From: Girardinichthys multiradiatus | Lineage: Eukaryota > Chordata > Actinopteri > Cyprinodontiformes > Goodeidae | Reading direction: 5' to 3' | NCBI RefSeq assembly: GCF_021462225.1 | Contig: NC_061797.1 | Span: 27,055,093-27,119,092, forward strand | Length of the DNA: 64,000 nt | Made by a program: the position numbers and the translations under genes | Shown here: positions 47,219 to 58,141 of the stretch, piece after piece | Layout of the letters: each line of letters opens with the position of its first letter | Position numbering within the stretch: position 1 is the first letter of the stretch | Notes under the pieces: model-generated | Databases searched by the model: none | Told to the model about the DNA's origin: nothing | What the model saw: the letters and a program-made list of their open reading frames with translations, nothing else

Positions 47219-47702
47219 AGAGCTATAGCCCTAACTTCCGGTTCAAAAGCCAAAAGTGGCGTCATCCAATCAGAGATTTCCCAGGTTTTCCCACTGGGAC
47301 CTACCTCTTCCGTTTAGTTAATGTTGTTGTGTTTTTGAAATGTTGTTGTGTTTCCCTTAATGTTGTTGTGTTTTTTGAAATGTTGTTGTGTTTTTTGAAT
47401 GTTGGTGTGTTTTTAATTTGTAGTTGGGTTTTTTCATTTGTTGTTGTGCTTAGTTAATGTTGTTGTGTTTTTTATTTTGTTGTTGTGCTTAATTAATGTT
47501 ATTGTGTTTTTCAAAATGTTGTGTTTTTTGATTTGTAGTTGTGTTTTTTAATTTGTTGTTGTGCTTAGTTAATGTTGTTGTGTTTTTTGAAATGTTGTGT
47601 TTTTTGAAATGTTGTTGCGTTTTTTGAAATGTAGTTGTTTTTTATAATTTGTAGTTGTGTTTAGTAACTTGTTGATGTGGTTTGCACTTCAGGGCCACTG
47701 TA
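47219..47702 (-). repeat. Right terminal inverted repeat
   Basis: It mirrors the left TIR, with a longer subterminal minisatellite ('tgttgttgtgttttttgaaa' units, about 47318-47660). The inner block, 'agccctaacttccggttcaa' onward, is almost identical to the left inner block. Confidence 0.88.
47234..47275 (-). promoter_or_regulatory. Putative TIR promoter of the HECT gene
   Basis: Mirror copy of the left block: ACTTCCGG at 47234-47241 and 'ccaatc' near 47265. It lies 54 bp upstream of the HECT start codon at 47180. Confidence 0.5.
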
Positions 47703-47708
47703 GAAGAC
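47703..47708. repeat. Target site duplication, right (GAAGAC)
   Basis: Matches 37054-37059. Confidence 0.85.
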
Positions 47709-47732
47709 CATGCCTCCATCAGATGAAACTGC

Positions 47733-48092
47733 GTGGAGGCAGTGAAGAAAACTCCATGGAAGGAGGGTGCAAGCAGCAGCCTTGCCAGCATCTTTGATGA
47801 GACACTGGAGAACAGCACAGCAGCAGGTCTTTCAGAGGTGCTTAACCCAGGCGCAATCATTGAGATGGAGAGCTACCTCTGTGAGGCTCCGATTGAATGT
47901 AAGAATGACCCTTTACAATACTGGAGAACCAACCAAGCTCGACTCCCCAACCTGGCAGCAACAGCAGCTAAGTTCCACTGTGCTCCATGCAAGAGTGTTG
48001 AGAGCGAGAGGCTCTTTAGCACAGCGTCAATTATCATTGATGAGCACAGGAGCAGGCTGACAGCTCAGCATGCCGAAAGGCTTACATTTTAA
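47733..48092 (+). pseudogene. hAT transposase C-terminal dimerisation domain
   Basis: A 119-codon frame encodes the typical hAT end: EMESYLCEAPIECKNDPLQYW, then LPNLAATAAKFHCAPCKSVESERLFSTAS and DEHRSRLTAQHAERL, ending at TAA. The W in 'PLQYW' and the SERLFSTA box are hallmarks of the dimerisation region. It lies immediately right of the IS3EU-like insertion and completes the gene begun at 35496. Confidence 0.85.
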
Positions 48093-48595
48093 AAAAAGAA
48101 TCTCCACATCATGCTCGGACTACAGAAAGTGGAGATGGAGCAGTAGGAAGGGCCATCAATTTAGGTAACTGACTAATTATTAATATTTGTTTTTTGCTCT
48201 TGTTATTAGAGTGATATGTTTATTTTATTTATACTATTGTTTTAGTAAAGACTAAGAGCAATGGTCACATTATTTGGGGCACAGTCACTAAAATTGGAGC
48301 TGTGGACTCTTACCTTTGCACAGTTGGACAATGGACAGTATTGTGTTTTTTTTTCCCCACCCTCAGTTACCACCATATAGCAGCAAGTAAAAAGGTGGTG
48401 AGTTAAAAATTACTAAAGTGACCTTGAAATGATATTTGCATTTTAAAAGTATAATTTGTTTTTATTTGATTAACTGAGGTTTTTCAGTGGATTCACTTTT
48501 TAAAACAAGGAAACTGAATAAACACTAAACAGGAATAAAAAAGGTAAACATCTGTTATCATATTAAATACGATCACTCGAAATGGGACAGCTCTA

Positions 48596-49763
48596 CGATC
48601 TCTGTGTGTAAAGTGGTGATATAATAATCTGCCGGGAACTTCTTCCTTCTTTGACTTTTCGAGTTGTATTCAGAACATCAATAAAAGTACAAACACGATG
48701 TTGGGTCTTTTGCTTACACTTCCATCTTTTTGAAAACATCTTCCCCCTAAATAAAGCAAAGATATATGGGCCAGATAGTTGTGATTATTCATTAGTGCTG
48801 GGGGGCTACATATTCTAAGCTAGGAACAGAAAGATACAAACAATGTTTAATAAAAAAAAATAATAATTAAATAGTCCAGAAAGCTCCATTATTCTACATG
48901 TGTTTGTGTTTACATTTGTTTAAAAAGCTGCTGCAATTGATTTAACCTTTACAACCTTTCTCTAAAATGCCCTCCCAATGCCTCCAGTAGTAATGTAACA
49001 AGAGCTAAAGAACAGCAGGATGGGAGAAGGGACAGTTCAGAGACAACAGGACTGTATCACACAAATTTTTATCGAACATTCACAACCTAAAAAGTCGAGA
49101 TGCACCTTATTTCCTAGCCATGCAACAAAGTAAGACAGTTTTTATATGAAGCTGCGAGATTTTCCCTAATGTTTGACTTTAGCCCTAAAGTCAATAGTAC
49201 ACTGAGCAACACTCGTGTTGAGCATGTGGAAACCTGCTCAGTGCAGGTCTCCATTAAATTCTCCACGACTGACAGTCCTTATTCCAGGAGAAAGTGCAGC
49301 CGCTTTACATTGATTTTGTCTTGGTAACAGCCCGCATACCTTTATAAGATTGTGGAATATTTCTGTCTCACCCTGAGTGAGAAGCTGACACCAGATACAT
49401 CTCTGCTGTCAGCAGTGAGTCAGCCTGCAGAGATTGTTCACTTCCACACATGCAGCCCTGCAGAGCTCTAACACAAAGTGCATGTGATGGTAAATGTGAG
49501 CAAGGACAGATCAAGTGTGGGGGTCACAGTAATACGAAAATGAAAATGTGAGTCAGAATTTACAACTTCTGTACTTGTTTGACATCATGGTATTGGAATA
49601 AAATGTATTCTTAGACATGTAAAATGTCTCTCTGGCTCTGCGCTTTATTTGAGATCCTGTTTCCTACGTATAGATCCTGTTCCAAAGTTGCATTTAGAGC
49701 AAAATGAGTTCCAGTTTGTCTTTCAAAATATTTTCATTTAAAAGTAAAAAGCATGGGGACGTA
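48596..49763. other. No gene recognised
   Basis: AT-rich sequence right of the hAT element. No coding or repeat signature was seen. Confidence 0.45.
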
Positions 49764-50110
49764 CTGTCCTTAGCCCCTTTTCCACGGAAAATCCCGGGAT
49801 TTTTTTACCTGGGTAAATGGAACCCCGGTTAATTTGAGTGCTTTCTGTTTCCACTGCTTTGAAAGGCCACCGAAAATGTATTTAAACAGCCCAATGACAC
49901 ATGGGGAAGTTGTAAAGATGTAAAAATGGTGGTAATAAGATTTTTTGTGGCATTTTTTCCATGTCCCTGACTCAAAGTCCCACTAAATGTCTTCATCAAC
50001 AAAAATGCTCAAAAGAGCCTGGACCTTATCATCCATCCACCAATCGTATGTCCTCCTTCTTTGGTCTATTCTCGATCACAAAAATTACGCTTCAGTATGA
50101 ATCTAATGTA
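49764..50110. repeat. Possible DNA-transposon end ('ccccttttccacgg')
   Basis: 'agccccttttccacggaaaa' with 'tcccgggattttt' and 'acctgggtaaatgg' resembles the terminal region of small fish DNA elements (Harbinger-type or similar). A partner end was not found. Confidence 0.3.
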
Positions 50111-51049
50111 AAGTAGAAAACAACAACAACATGTAGGTCTTTATCCTTAGCAAGATACAGTTTGAGATTGCAAAAAACCTCAGAACAAAGAAGCAACAAG
50201 TTTACAAAACAACATCATGCCAGGTGGTGTGAGGGGGTGCATTTGTTTATCTTGAGCATGTGTGTGTGTGCAAGTGAGTGTGTGCAAGTAAGTCCATGAA
50301 GCACTGTCACAGAAGCCATTGTACTTGATGGTACGTTGGAATGTTCATTAACCGGCAACAAAGTTCTGAGCAGGTCCACAGATGTCCTCGGGGAAGGGAG
50401 GGGGCAGAGGGAGCAGAGCGTCATGTTTACATAACTTCCAGGAGAGGTTGAAGATAGCCAGCCATCAAGGCCGTGCAGGGGAGCCAGATTCAGAAAAACA
50501 ATACTTATTTGGGTTAGGGTGACTCTTAATTTTCCGTCAGCCTTGAGAGTCTCACTGGTGCTTCTCAAAGGCGAATCCAAACAGCCAAATTCCTGGTCTT
50601 TTGCCAGATTACATTATACAGACAGTGGGCTGTTTTCCCCAGTTGTGTGGAGTGTAAAGTGGCCCACCCCCACGTGTTATTGTGAGTTGTCAGTATATGT
50701 ATATGATGTCCGAATGAGGGGAATTTCCTTGGATGTTTCCCTTAGCAGGAAAAGTCAAAAAACGACGTCCATTCATGGCTTGGCAACAGAGGAATACCAC
50801 CCTTCACTCTTTTTAAGGTAACAAGCATTAGCAAAAAGTTATGTTACTGTGTCTAATGGCAAGATGCACAGCCAGTTACAGTCTAACTACTGAAGCAGAT
50901 AACGCAGCTAATTACCAAACATCAGTTTATCAGACTCCGGATGTTCGTTTAGAAATAGTAAAACTACAAAAAAGACAATATTTTGCATAGTAAACATTTA
51001 ATTTACAACTATAATTAAATATAGCTGATGTTTATTCTGAATCCACGAG
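50111..51049. other. No gene recognised
   Basis: Contains a short interrupted (TG)n stretch near 50263. Open frames on both strands (50215-50580, 50519-50821) show no domain. Confidence 0.4.
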
Positions 51050-51985
51050 TTAAATTGGTGTATAAAATCCAGCACCCAGGCATGTAGACGTGTTCTACAA
51101 ACATTCTTGAAATTGATCTTTCCCACCAGCTCAGTGAATTTCAGTGTGGTACCATGAAAGCAGGCCACATGTGCAATAATTCCTGTAGTGGAATTTCCTT
51201 ACAACTTAATATCCCACAGACAACTGTTAATGGTATTTTAACAAAGTGGAAGTTATTGAGAATGATAGAAGCCATGTTAAATCACAGAGCGGGCTGGAGA
51301 CCTATAAACTGCAAGTGCTCTTCAGATCAGTTTAAAAACACTGCAAAGCAAGCCAAGGCTGCAGAGGTGTAAAACATGCTCCCACTGGACTGCAGAGCAA
51401 TGAAGATGTGTTCTCTGAGGTAACAAATCATTGCCTCTACCTGTCAATCTAATGGATGAACGTGGGTTTGGCAGTTGAAGGGGGAACAACATTGCCTTAC
51501 TGCAACAAGTCAAGTTTAAAGGTTGGTGCAGAGAAACATATGGTGTGGGGCTGTTTAGGGCTTTTTGGGCCCTTAAATTACAGTGTAAGATGCTCTTAAT
51601 ATTTATGCATCACAAGATTTCATGCTCCCTACTTTGTGGAAACAGTTTGAGGATGGTCCTTTCATGGATGAGAGTGTGTGGTGTGGAAAAACATGACTGG
51701 CCAGCACAAAGCCCTGACTTCAACTAAACTGAACATCTTTGAGATAAATCTAGCAGAGACTGCGAGCAAGGCCTTCTCATCCAACATCAGTGTCTGAGCT
51801 CACAATTGCACTTCTAGAAGAATGGTAAAAAATGTCTATAAACGCATTCCTCGACCTCATGGAAAGCCTTTCCAGGGGAGTTGAAGCTAGTAGAGCAACA
51901 AATGGTCAGCCAACATCTTTAAACCTCAATTAAAATCAACCCCAGTTCATGTGTGTGAAGGCAGATGAGTGACTATATTTAACAA
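51050..51985 (+). mobile_element. Tc1-like transposon relic
   Basis: Plus-strand remnants in the order of a Tc1 transposase: LSEFQCGTMKAGHMCNN and SLQLNIPQTTVNGILTKWK (helix-turn-helix, 51126-51260), MVWGCLGLFGP near 51540, LPTLWKQFEDGPF (51630-51670), DWPAQSPDFN (51698-51727) and SVSELTIALLEEW at 51790-51825. Multiple stops and a large internal deletion are present. A different subfamily from the copies at 44907 and 60433. Confidence 0.85.
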
Positions 51986-52067
51986 TAAAGTGTATTTGAC
52001 AGCTGATACATGTTTTAAACACTGTTAACACCCTTACCTGTGTCCTCTTTAAAGTGTATTTCAGTCC

Positions 52068-52472
52068 TGTAAGACTCACAATGAAAAGAAACATAGGTGG
52101 CGATTAGAGAAGTTTATTTACAAATATTTCTTCACCCGCCGCTCGGACCCCGGAGGAAGACAAGAACACTGAGAATGACGTGAGCTTGAATGAACAACTT
52201 ATGAATAGAATTAGAGATGTCTTCCCTTTAGGATCCGACTGGTGGTGGAGTGGAGGCCTGAGGAGGTAGGGAAATCGGGAGGAGCTAGGAAGCCAGATGG
52301 TGGAGGTGGGGAGGAGGAGGGTCGCAGCTCAGCTTGAAGAGTGATGAAGTCCGTGAATGAAGATATTTAAAGCAGAGCCTTGGACGGTGATTGGCTGAAG
52401 AGGAAATGCGGACTGGAGCACGGACAAGTGGTGGAGTCACTGGACGGAGCAGAGGAGGAGGTGAGTCTTCCA
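52068..52472 (-). mobile_element. Candidate solo LTR (405 bp)
   Basis: It begins TGTAAGACTCAC and ends GTGAGTCTTCCA, inverted-repeat ends in the TG..CA style. Read on minus it has a CCAAT box (52393), a TTTAAATA box (52366) and, downstream, AATAAA (52110), in the right order for U3-R-U5. I see no clear target duplication, so it could instead be part of a longer element. Confidence 0.45.
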
Positions 52473-53099
52473 GATTGAATTTTCGTCAAAGCTCCATTTG
52501 TGCATCAAAATTAAAATGACAATCAACAGTACAGCAAATGTTATTAAAGCCGTAGTAACGATCGATGTTACTACAATAGGTAATATTTCAGCTGCAACAG
52601 CAACAAAGGCTGCAATTGTTTTTAAATAAACAACTTATATTGTGCTATACAGCTGCACATTAGTTTTTGTTTTTTTTTATTTATGTTTAATGGTGCAATA
52701 CTGAAAGACTGTGGCACTTTTGCTCAAGGTAAAATTCTCATACTGGCTCTGAATAGAATCTTTGTACATGCTCTTCATTTTAAGCAGGCCTAAAATTTAT
52801 GAGCTACAGTAAAAACAATCCTCAAGCAGCCAATAATTATGTGACTGACTATGCAATAGTCTGTGAAGAAATAAGTGCATAAGAACTGAAAAAAATTTAA
52901 ATGAAGGGGATTTTTTTCATCTAATTACACTGTGTCCTAGTTTTATAGTACTCTGAAAAGACAATCCGGTACAACCATTTTTGAGAAAGAGTTTCACATG
53001 TGAGTAAAATTGTGAGTAATTATTTTTTGGGAGAGACCTGGATGAGATGATCGCACTATTCCTTTTTATACAAATAAAAATGCAAGGTATGCTGTACAT
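52473..53099. other. No gene recognised
   Basis: AT-rich; no signature. Confidence 0.4.
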
Positions 53100-53800
53100 T
53101 TGTATTCCCCCACCTTAATTATGATACCACCAAATAAAATCCATGGCAACATGTTACCTTCAGAAGTCAGCAGAGCCCACCTGCGTGTTTAATCTCACCG
53201 TTCTGTGAAGGCCTCAAAGAGAACATCAGTGAATGTACAACATCATGAAGACCAAGAAACACACCAAACAAGTAAAGAATGAAGCTGTGTGGAAATTTGA
53301 AGGAGGGTTAGCCCATGAAAACAGTTTCCTAAACTTTGAAAATCTGACAGAGCACTGTTCAATTTGTCAGCTAAAAACAACTCCAAACCTCGTCAAACAG
53401 GGCAATCTACCCAAGCTAACAGACTGGGCAGTCTGTTAGTTTGGGTTGTTGAAGTCTGTTGACAGGACAACTGTTAGTCAGGCTTTCCAAAACTTGGCCT
53501 TTATTGAAGATTGGCAAAAAGATATCCATCGTTAACAGTAACCCATAGAAAGTCCTCAAGTCCTCTTTGCAGTTTGCCAGAAGTCATGTAGGGACATAGC
53601 AAAAATGTGGATGAAGGTGCTCTAGACAGATTGCTTATTTTGACTACATAAAAAAACTCAGATTAAAATACCAGAAAACCTTTTAGAGGCGGTCAGAAAC
53701 AGCAAGATAACTTGGAGCTGTAATTTAAACAAAACGTGACGCTACAAAATATTAACTCAGAGGGGCCAAATACAAATGCTTGCCACGCTTTTTAGAAGAG
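53100..53800 (+). mobile_element. Tc1-like transposon relic, internally deleted
   Basis: Starts with 'aacatcatgaagacc' at about 53240 and MKTKKHTKQVKNEAVWKFEGG, the N-terminus of a widespread fish Tc1 transposase. 'ggacaactgttagtcagg' and 'tttgcagtttgccagaagt' words follow in the expected order. The middle (catalytic DDE) is missing, and 53745-53795 matches the common 3' end ('ttaactcagaggggcc..aaatgcttgccac'). Confidence 0.8.
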
Positions 53801-55044
53801 CATTAGTACAGTTTGGTTTGGTGTACTACATAAAATCTGAACAACATGCATTGAAGTTTGTGCTTCACAAAAGGTGGAAAAGCTGAAGGGACATGAACAC
53901 CTGCAAGGCATTGTAACCAAACCTATGTCTTTGTGGTTAATGTCCCTAAAATGTTGCTGTATTATAGAACATAAATACTGGATGAACAGAAGAAACATGC
54001 TTATCCAGAAGAAAAAAATGCCACCTAATAGCACTTCTCAAGATAAGCAATTAACTTCAAACACTTCTTATTTGCTTAAAGAGACATGAAGATAATACCA
54101 TCGTCTGTTCCTTGGCTTAGCTGCAGTAACTTTAGATGTAATCCATTAATTAGTCAGCCTCAAAGGATCTTTTGGACAGAGTGGGGCATGTTGTTTCCTG
54201 TGTCTTCCCTTTTATTTTAAGCTCACATAAACAACTTTTGGTTTAGCAACAGCTGGCTCCGATATGTACCTACAAATTGTCAACATCTTCAAGTAATTAT
54301 GTTGGAATGGTTATTTACAAGAAAACACTTTTTTCAAAGGTAATCTTTTTTTGTTTCAAGCCATTTGAGCTTTATGACATTTGGAATTTGGAAAACTTCC
54401 TACGGTAAACTACAGAGTAAAGGTGTAATGCCCTCAAGACTGGCTTATATGGACTAACATGGACTGAGATATCTCCAAAACACAATTTAGTATGTTCTGT
54501 AATCCCACATGAGTTCGTGCCCTCAGAAGTCAATATAAATAAGAAAATTTTGATTTCAGCTGGAGGTAAAGAGCAAAATAACGGAGAGCAAGATGCAGAT
54601 ATTATAGCACTAATCTAGCATGAAATGGTCTTTTCTGTCATAGAGACAGAGGCAGCTCAAACCTGTACTTTAAAGGTAAGTCACTGGGGGCACTTCCACA
54701 GAGCTCCACCTCACAAATGCCCTTTGGTGCCAAGCTAAAATGGAGACCTGCCTCCAGAAGGAATGTTTAACCAGGCTGAGCACAGAACCTTATTCCTCAA
54801 AGAAGCATGAGTGGATTTCTGTTCTGAACCTGCTCGATGCCATTTCAACCAGAGACCTGCTCAAAATGAGACTTCTCATACCTATGATAATGAGAACAGT
54901 TATTTTAAACAGGCAAACCAGAGAAATGAACAGGATGTGATGAAGCATAAAGTAGGTGCACCGGACAGAAAGAATTCAAGCACAAACAAAAAATTATCTA
55001 AATTTCTAAAAGGAATATTTGGATCAGAAAGCAAAAGATCTGGG
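53801..55044. other. No gene recognised
   Basis: AT-rich; short open frames at 53874 and 54811 lack domain or splice support. Confidence 0.4.
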
Positions 55045-55262
55045 TTTTGTGCTGTTGGTGTAGGGGTTTAAGTGTGCACGACTCATGTACAAAAGACTTT
55101 GGTCCTCGACAGTCCCGGGTTTGAGTCCCGGCCCCGGTGACATTTGGCACATGTCTTCCCCTCTCTTTGACCCCCGTTTCCTGCCTTACTAAGGTAAAAA
55201 AAAATCTCTGGGAAAAAAAAAAGCCACTAATGCCACAAAAAAAAAAAAAAATCTTTAAATAG
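55045..55262 (+). mobile_element. tRNA-derived SINE, second copy
   Basis: It shares 'cacgactcatgtac' with the copy at 34975. It has a clear B box ('gggtttgagtcccgg') and the tail 'cacatgtcttcccctctctt', 'tttcctgcc', then 'aaagccactaatgcc' and poly(A). Percomorph AFC-type by resemblance. Confidence 0.78.
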
Positions 55263-55534
55263 AAAGATGTTAGCAAAGATTAAAATTTTTAAACTTTGAA
55301 TAATCATTCCTAAAATAGGTTATCAGTGATCAGTAAGAAAACAAGTAAATACTTATACTTATTGCATTTTTAAATAAATGTATGAGTTCAGTTATACAGA
55401 AACTTTAAAAAGGAAGATCAAACCAGTTAGGCTTTTTCCTGAAGGACCAACTTCAAACCACACTGAACCAAAAAGAGGCCGAGCAAAACAGGTGGGACTA
55501 TTTACATGAAAATGTATTAGGGTAGAATTTTATC

Positions 55535-55800
55535 GGTGTCTTTGGGTAGCTGTGGCTTGATGAGAAGAAAAGTGGTATGGCAATCTTCACGTTGCAAGTT
55601 TAATTCCAGCTTCCCCAAACTATATGTTTATGTGACCTTGGGCAAGCCACTTAATTCCAAGCTGCTGACTGATCCGTGTTTTGATGAATTGCTATAAGAG
55701 CAGCTGGCTGAGTGAGACTTGTAGTGTAAAAGGACTTGAGTTGTTTTGAATGGTCACTATGACTGGAAAAGCACTATATAAGTTTTTTTTTTTTTTTTTA
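55535..55800 (+). mobile_element. Second SINE family, decayed
   Basis: Words in order, 'gaccttgggcaagccact', 'gacttgtagtgtaaaagg' and 'actggaaaagcactatataag' followed by poly(T), match a very common fish SINE whose usual tail is 'actagaaaagcgctatacaag'. Diverged. Confidence 0.7.
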
Positions 55801-56269
55801 CATTTTTGAGCAGAATGATTAAAGAAGAACTAAACCCCAAATCAACTTTTTTGCGGATAAACTGTATAATTTGGGCCTTAAGGGTGCTATCTTTATGTTA
55901 CAGAGCCATTTTTTTTTTATTTCATGTTAACTTGTTTAATTCTGCAATATTTGTCCAAAACTGTCTCAGTGCTGCCCTCTTAGGGTTGAACTGTGGTTAC
56001 TGCAGTTTAATTTTCCTATTGGTTCAAACGGTACTGCTTGGTACATGCTTACATCACAGCCCCAACATTCGGGTATAAAACCGTCTTACTCAGACACACA
56101 CCCTCGTAGCATAGCCTCAACACTGACGTCTATAGGAAACCTAGACAAACGGCCCAATAACTACTTTATGAATCTCACCGCCCACTGGAACATAATGTGT
56201 CAGTCATCAGAACTCTGCAGCATTGAGCTGAACAGATCCTCACAAGGACTAAAGTAAAGGACAGGAAAC

Positions 56270-57110
56270 AAACACATCAAGAACGTACTTCAAACTTGTG
56301 GATACCTTAACTGGGCCAATGTTAAAGCACCCAGGATTTCAAAAGAACACTCAATAGGAGAAATGAAGAGAAACCATTCCATATGTGGCTGGAGTATCTG
56401 GGAAACTAAGAAGGTTATTTTTCAAGGATATTATTCTTGTGAATTTTAAACCCATCAACACTCTCAGACAGAGACTGGTTCATCTCAAGGATAAAACACA
56501 CAAATACAAGCTCAGCAGTGTGGTATGTGTAGTGCAGTGCAACAAGGAATGTTCAGACCTCTGCACTGGAGAAACTAAACAGCAACTAAACAAACATACT
56601 CTGCTCAACACAGTACAGCAAACTCATCGGGTGAAGTACAGTGGTTTTTCACATCTCAAGAGAACGGCCGACATGTTTGAAAACAGCAATGTGCACATTT
56701 TGGTCAGGCATGATGGGTGGTTTTAGAGAGAAGTAAAACACCTTAACATCTATGTTCAACATGAAAAATCAACAGAGGAGGTGGCCTTAGATTTCATCAT
56801 TCAAACACATACTCTGCAGACCTGACTCATCTCCCCAAGCAGTTACTCAGCAAAACACACTTTGGGACATGTGACCAAAACAGCTCACATGGCATCAATA
56901 GGGACATATTTGGATCGTCAAGCAACAACGGCGCAGACATTTGCAAAATAATGGGTAGGGCCAGTAACTCTGGTGTCTTCCCCATTAGTGACTTCAATGA
57001 TCCTATTACTCTGATTGTTCTGACTACGTAAAACCTGTTATTTCCAACCATGTTCAAAACTGAAGAGGCCTTTTGGATGAGAAGTGAAACAAGAAAAGAT
57101 GATAAGGTCA
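56270..57110 (+). mobile_element. Penelope-like element relic with GIY-YIG domain
   Basis: The open frame 56385-56726 encodes AGVSGKLRRLF, then NTLRQRLVHLKDKT and the GIY-YIG-like tract SSVVCVVQCNKECSDLCTGETKQQLNKH, then FENSNVHILVRHDGWF. This is the endonuclease end of vertebrate Penelope-like elements. The Tyr of the second GIY-YIG half is Cys here (LCTGE for LYIGE), so it is probably inactive. Upstream, 56283-56345 resembles the RT end. Downstream, 'gaagaggccttttggatgag' is the usual 3' segment. Confidence 0.85.
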
Positions 57111-57903
57111 GCTGATTTGTACAGATTCCCATAGACATGCATAAAATGTTTTTTAGGACCTTACCAGTCCCGCTCTCTTCATTTCACCCTGATCATGTGA
57201 ATAAACAAATATTCCTGAAGAACAAACTTATTAACTTTGTATCCACTACAAAGCAGAGACACCTGACCTTAATATAAACATATGAGCCTTACTGTTCGTT
57301 GCTAGAGACTCCAAATGACTAATGAGAATATGAACCTACATGTTTAGTTAAATTCTTACTAAAATGATTAGTTTGAAATGTGTAATGCCAGGATTTAACC
57401 CTTATTGAACATTAAACAAACAAACAAAAAAATCTATAGCTCCAGTGAAATTTTAATAATTCTTTCAGTAATATTTAATACTCTCAATTATTTTTTTATA
57501 GAGCATATAATCAACAATAATGAAAAATGACACTTTTCTCAAAATCCAAGGCAAATTGTGATATATTATTCCTTTTTTATTCATTTTTGTCTGCCTGCCT
57601 ATAAGCTTACTGTTATGTCAGATTTTGTTTTGTCTCTGGCATGGTTCCCAACTCGCAAATCTTTGGGCAACATGAAGCTTTGTCCTGTCCTTTAGTCTGC
57701 TGTCTACATAGTAAGATTGTCGGTGGGGAAAAAACGATGTTCTGATTGTTCCTAAAGATAAAATTAGAATTACAAGTACTACCAATCACACACGCACCAC
57801 CACACACCTACGTTTTAAGAATGTATAAGGTACTATACTCAAACTTTCTCTTGGTGAAAAACCGCTTTCTCCCAGATATAATTTGATAAATCAGGAGCCT
57901 TAC
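57111..57903 (-). other. Start of galnt18 intron 1
   Basis: Follows the exon 1 donor (GTAAGG, read on minus from 57903). AT-rich, with no coding sequence. Confidence 0.6.
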
Positions 57904-58141
57904 CCTGGATATGCTGGTTCACCATGCTCTCCAGGCGATCCAATCGCTCCATGATCCGGAGAGTGTCACCTTTTTTGACCCCTTCAAACTTCCCCTCCGC
58001 TAAAGGCATTGGGACCTTGATGTAAATATTGGCGATGTAGTTAGTAACCCATCCGACATAGAGCAGGCAAACAATGTTGGTCATGCCGCTCAGGATCACG
58101 CATGTGGACACCAAAGTTTTGGTTCTCCTGGTGCAAGCCAT
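57904..58141 (-). CDS. galnt18: galnt18, first coding exon (polypeptide GalNAc-transferase 18)
   Basis: The exon encodes about 79 residues: MACTRRTKTLVSTCVILSGM.. with a single hydrophobic signal anchor (about residues 8-36, ending LLYVGWVTNYIA), then a Lys/Glu-rich stem with GDTLRIMERLDRLE..NQHIQ, where the exon ends at a GTAAGG donor. This agrees closely with the N-terminus of vertebrate GALNT18 as I remember it. GALNT18 is a Golgi type II membrane protein of the mucin-type O-glycosylation family, reported to have weak or chaperone-like rather than robust transferase activity. The start is the first ATG of the open frame (58139-58141); the upstream part of the frame has no ATG. The catalytic domain lies in later exons outside this window or not recognisable here. 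Confidence 0.88.

Larger units (their letters stand above)
37060..47702 (+). mobile_element. Large IS3EU-like DNA transposon with integrase and HECT cargo (10,643 bp)
   Basis: The ends are inverted repeats: TACGGTGGCCCTGAAGTGC on the left and, read inward from the right, TACAGTGGCCCTGAAGTGC. They are flanked by the 6-bp duplication GAAGAC. Two genes point inward, an integrase-type transposase on plus and a zinc-ribbon/HECT gene on minus. Their stops are 384 bp apart (41080 and 41464). From memory, IS3EU elements have 6-bp duplications, TIRs beginning TAYGG and IS3/integrase-like transposases, which fits well. About 3.3 kb of the length is later insertions (Rex3 C and a Tc1 element), so the original was near 7.3 kb. 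Confidence 0.85.
35198..48595 (+). mobile_element. hAT transposon (ZBED-like), split by the 10.6-kb IS3EU-like element
   Basis: hAT-type coding remnants lie on both sides of the 37060-47702 element: BED finger and RNase H-like core on the left, dimerisation domain on the right. The left end carries 'tagggatgtcccgatc', a known style of fish hAT terminus. A related inverted word 'gggacagctcta' ends at 48595 (10 of 12 bases agree). I could not see an 8-bp target duplication, so the ends are tentative. Confidence 0.65.
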
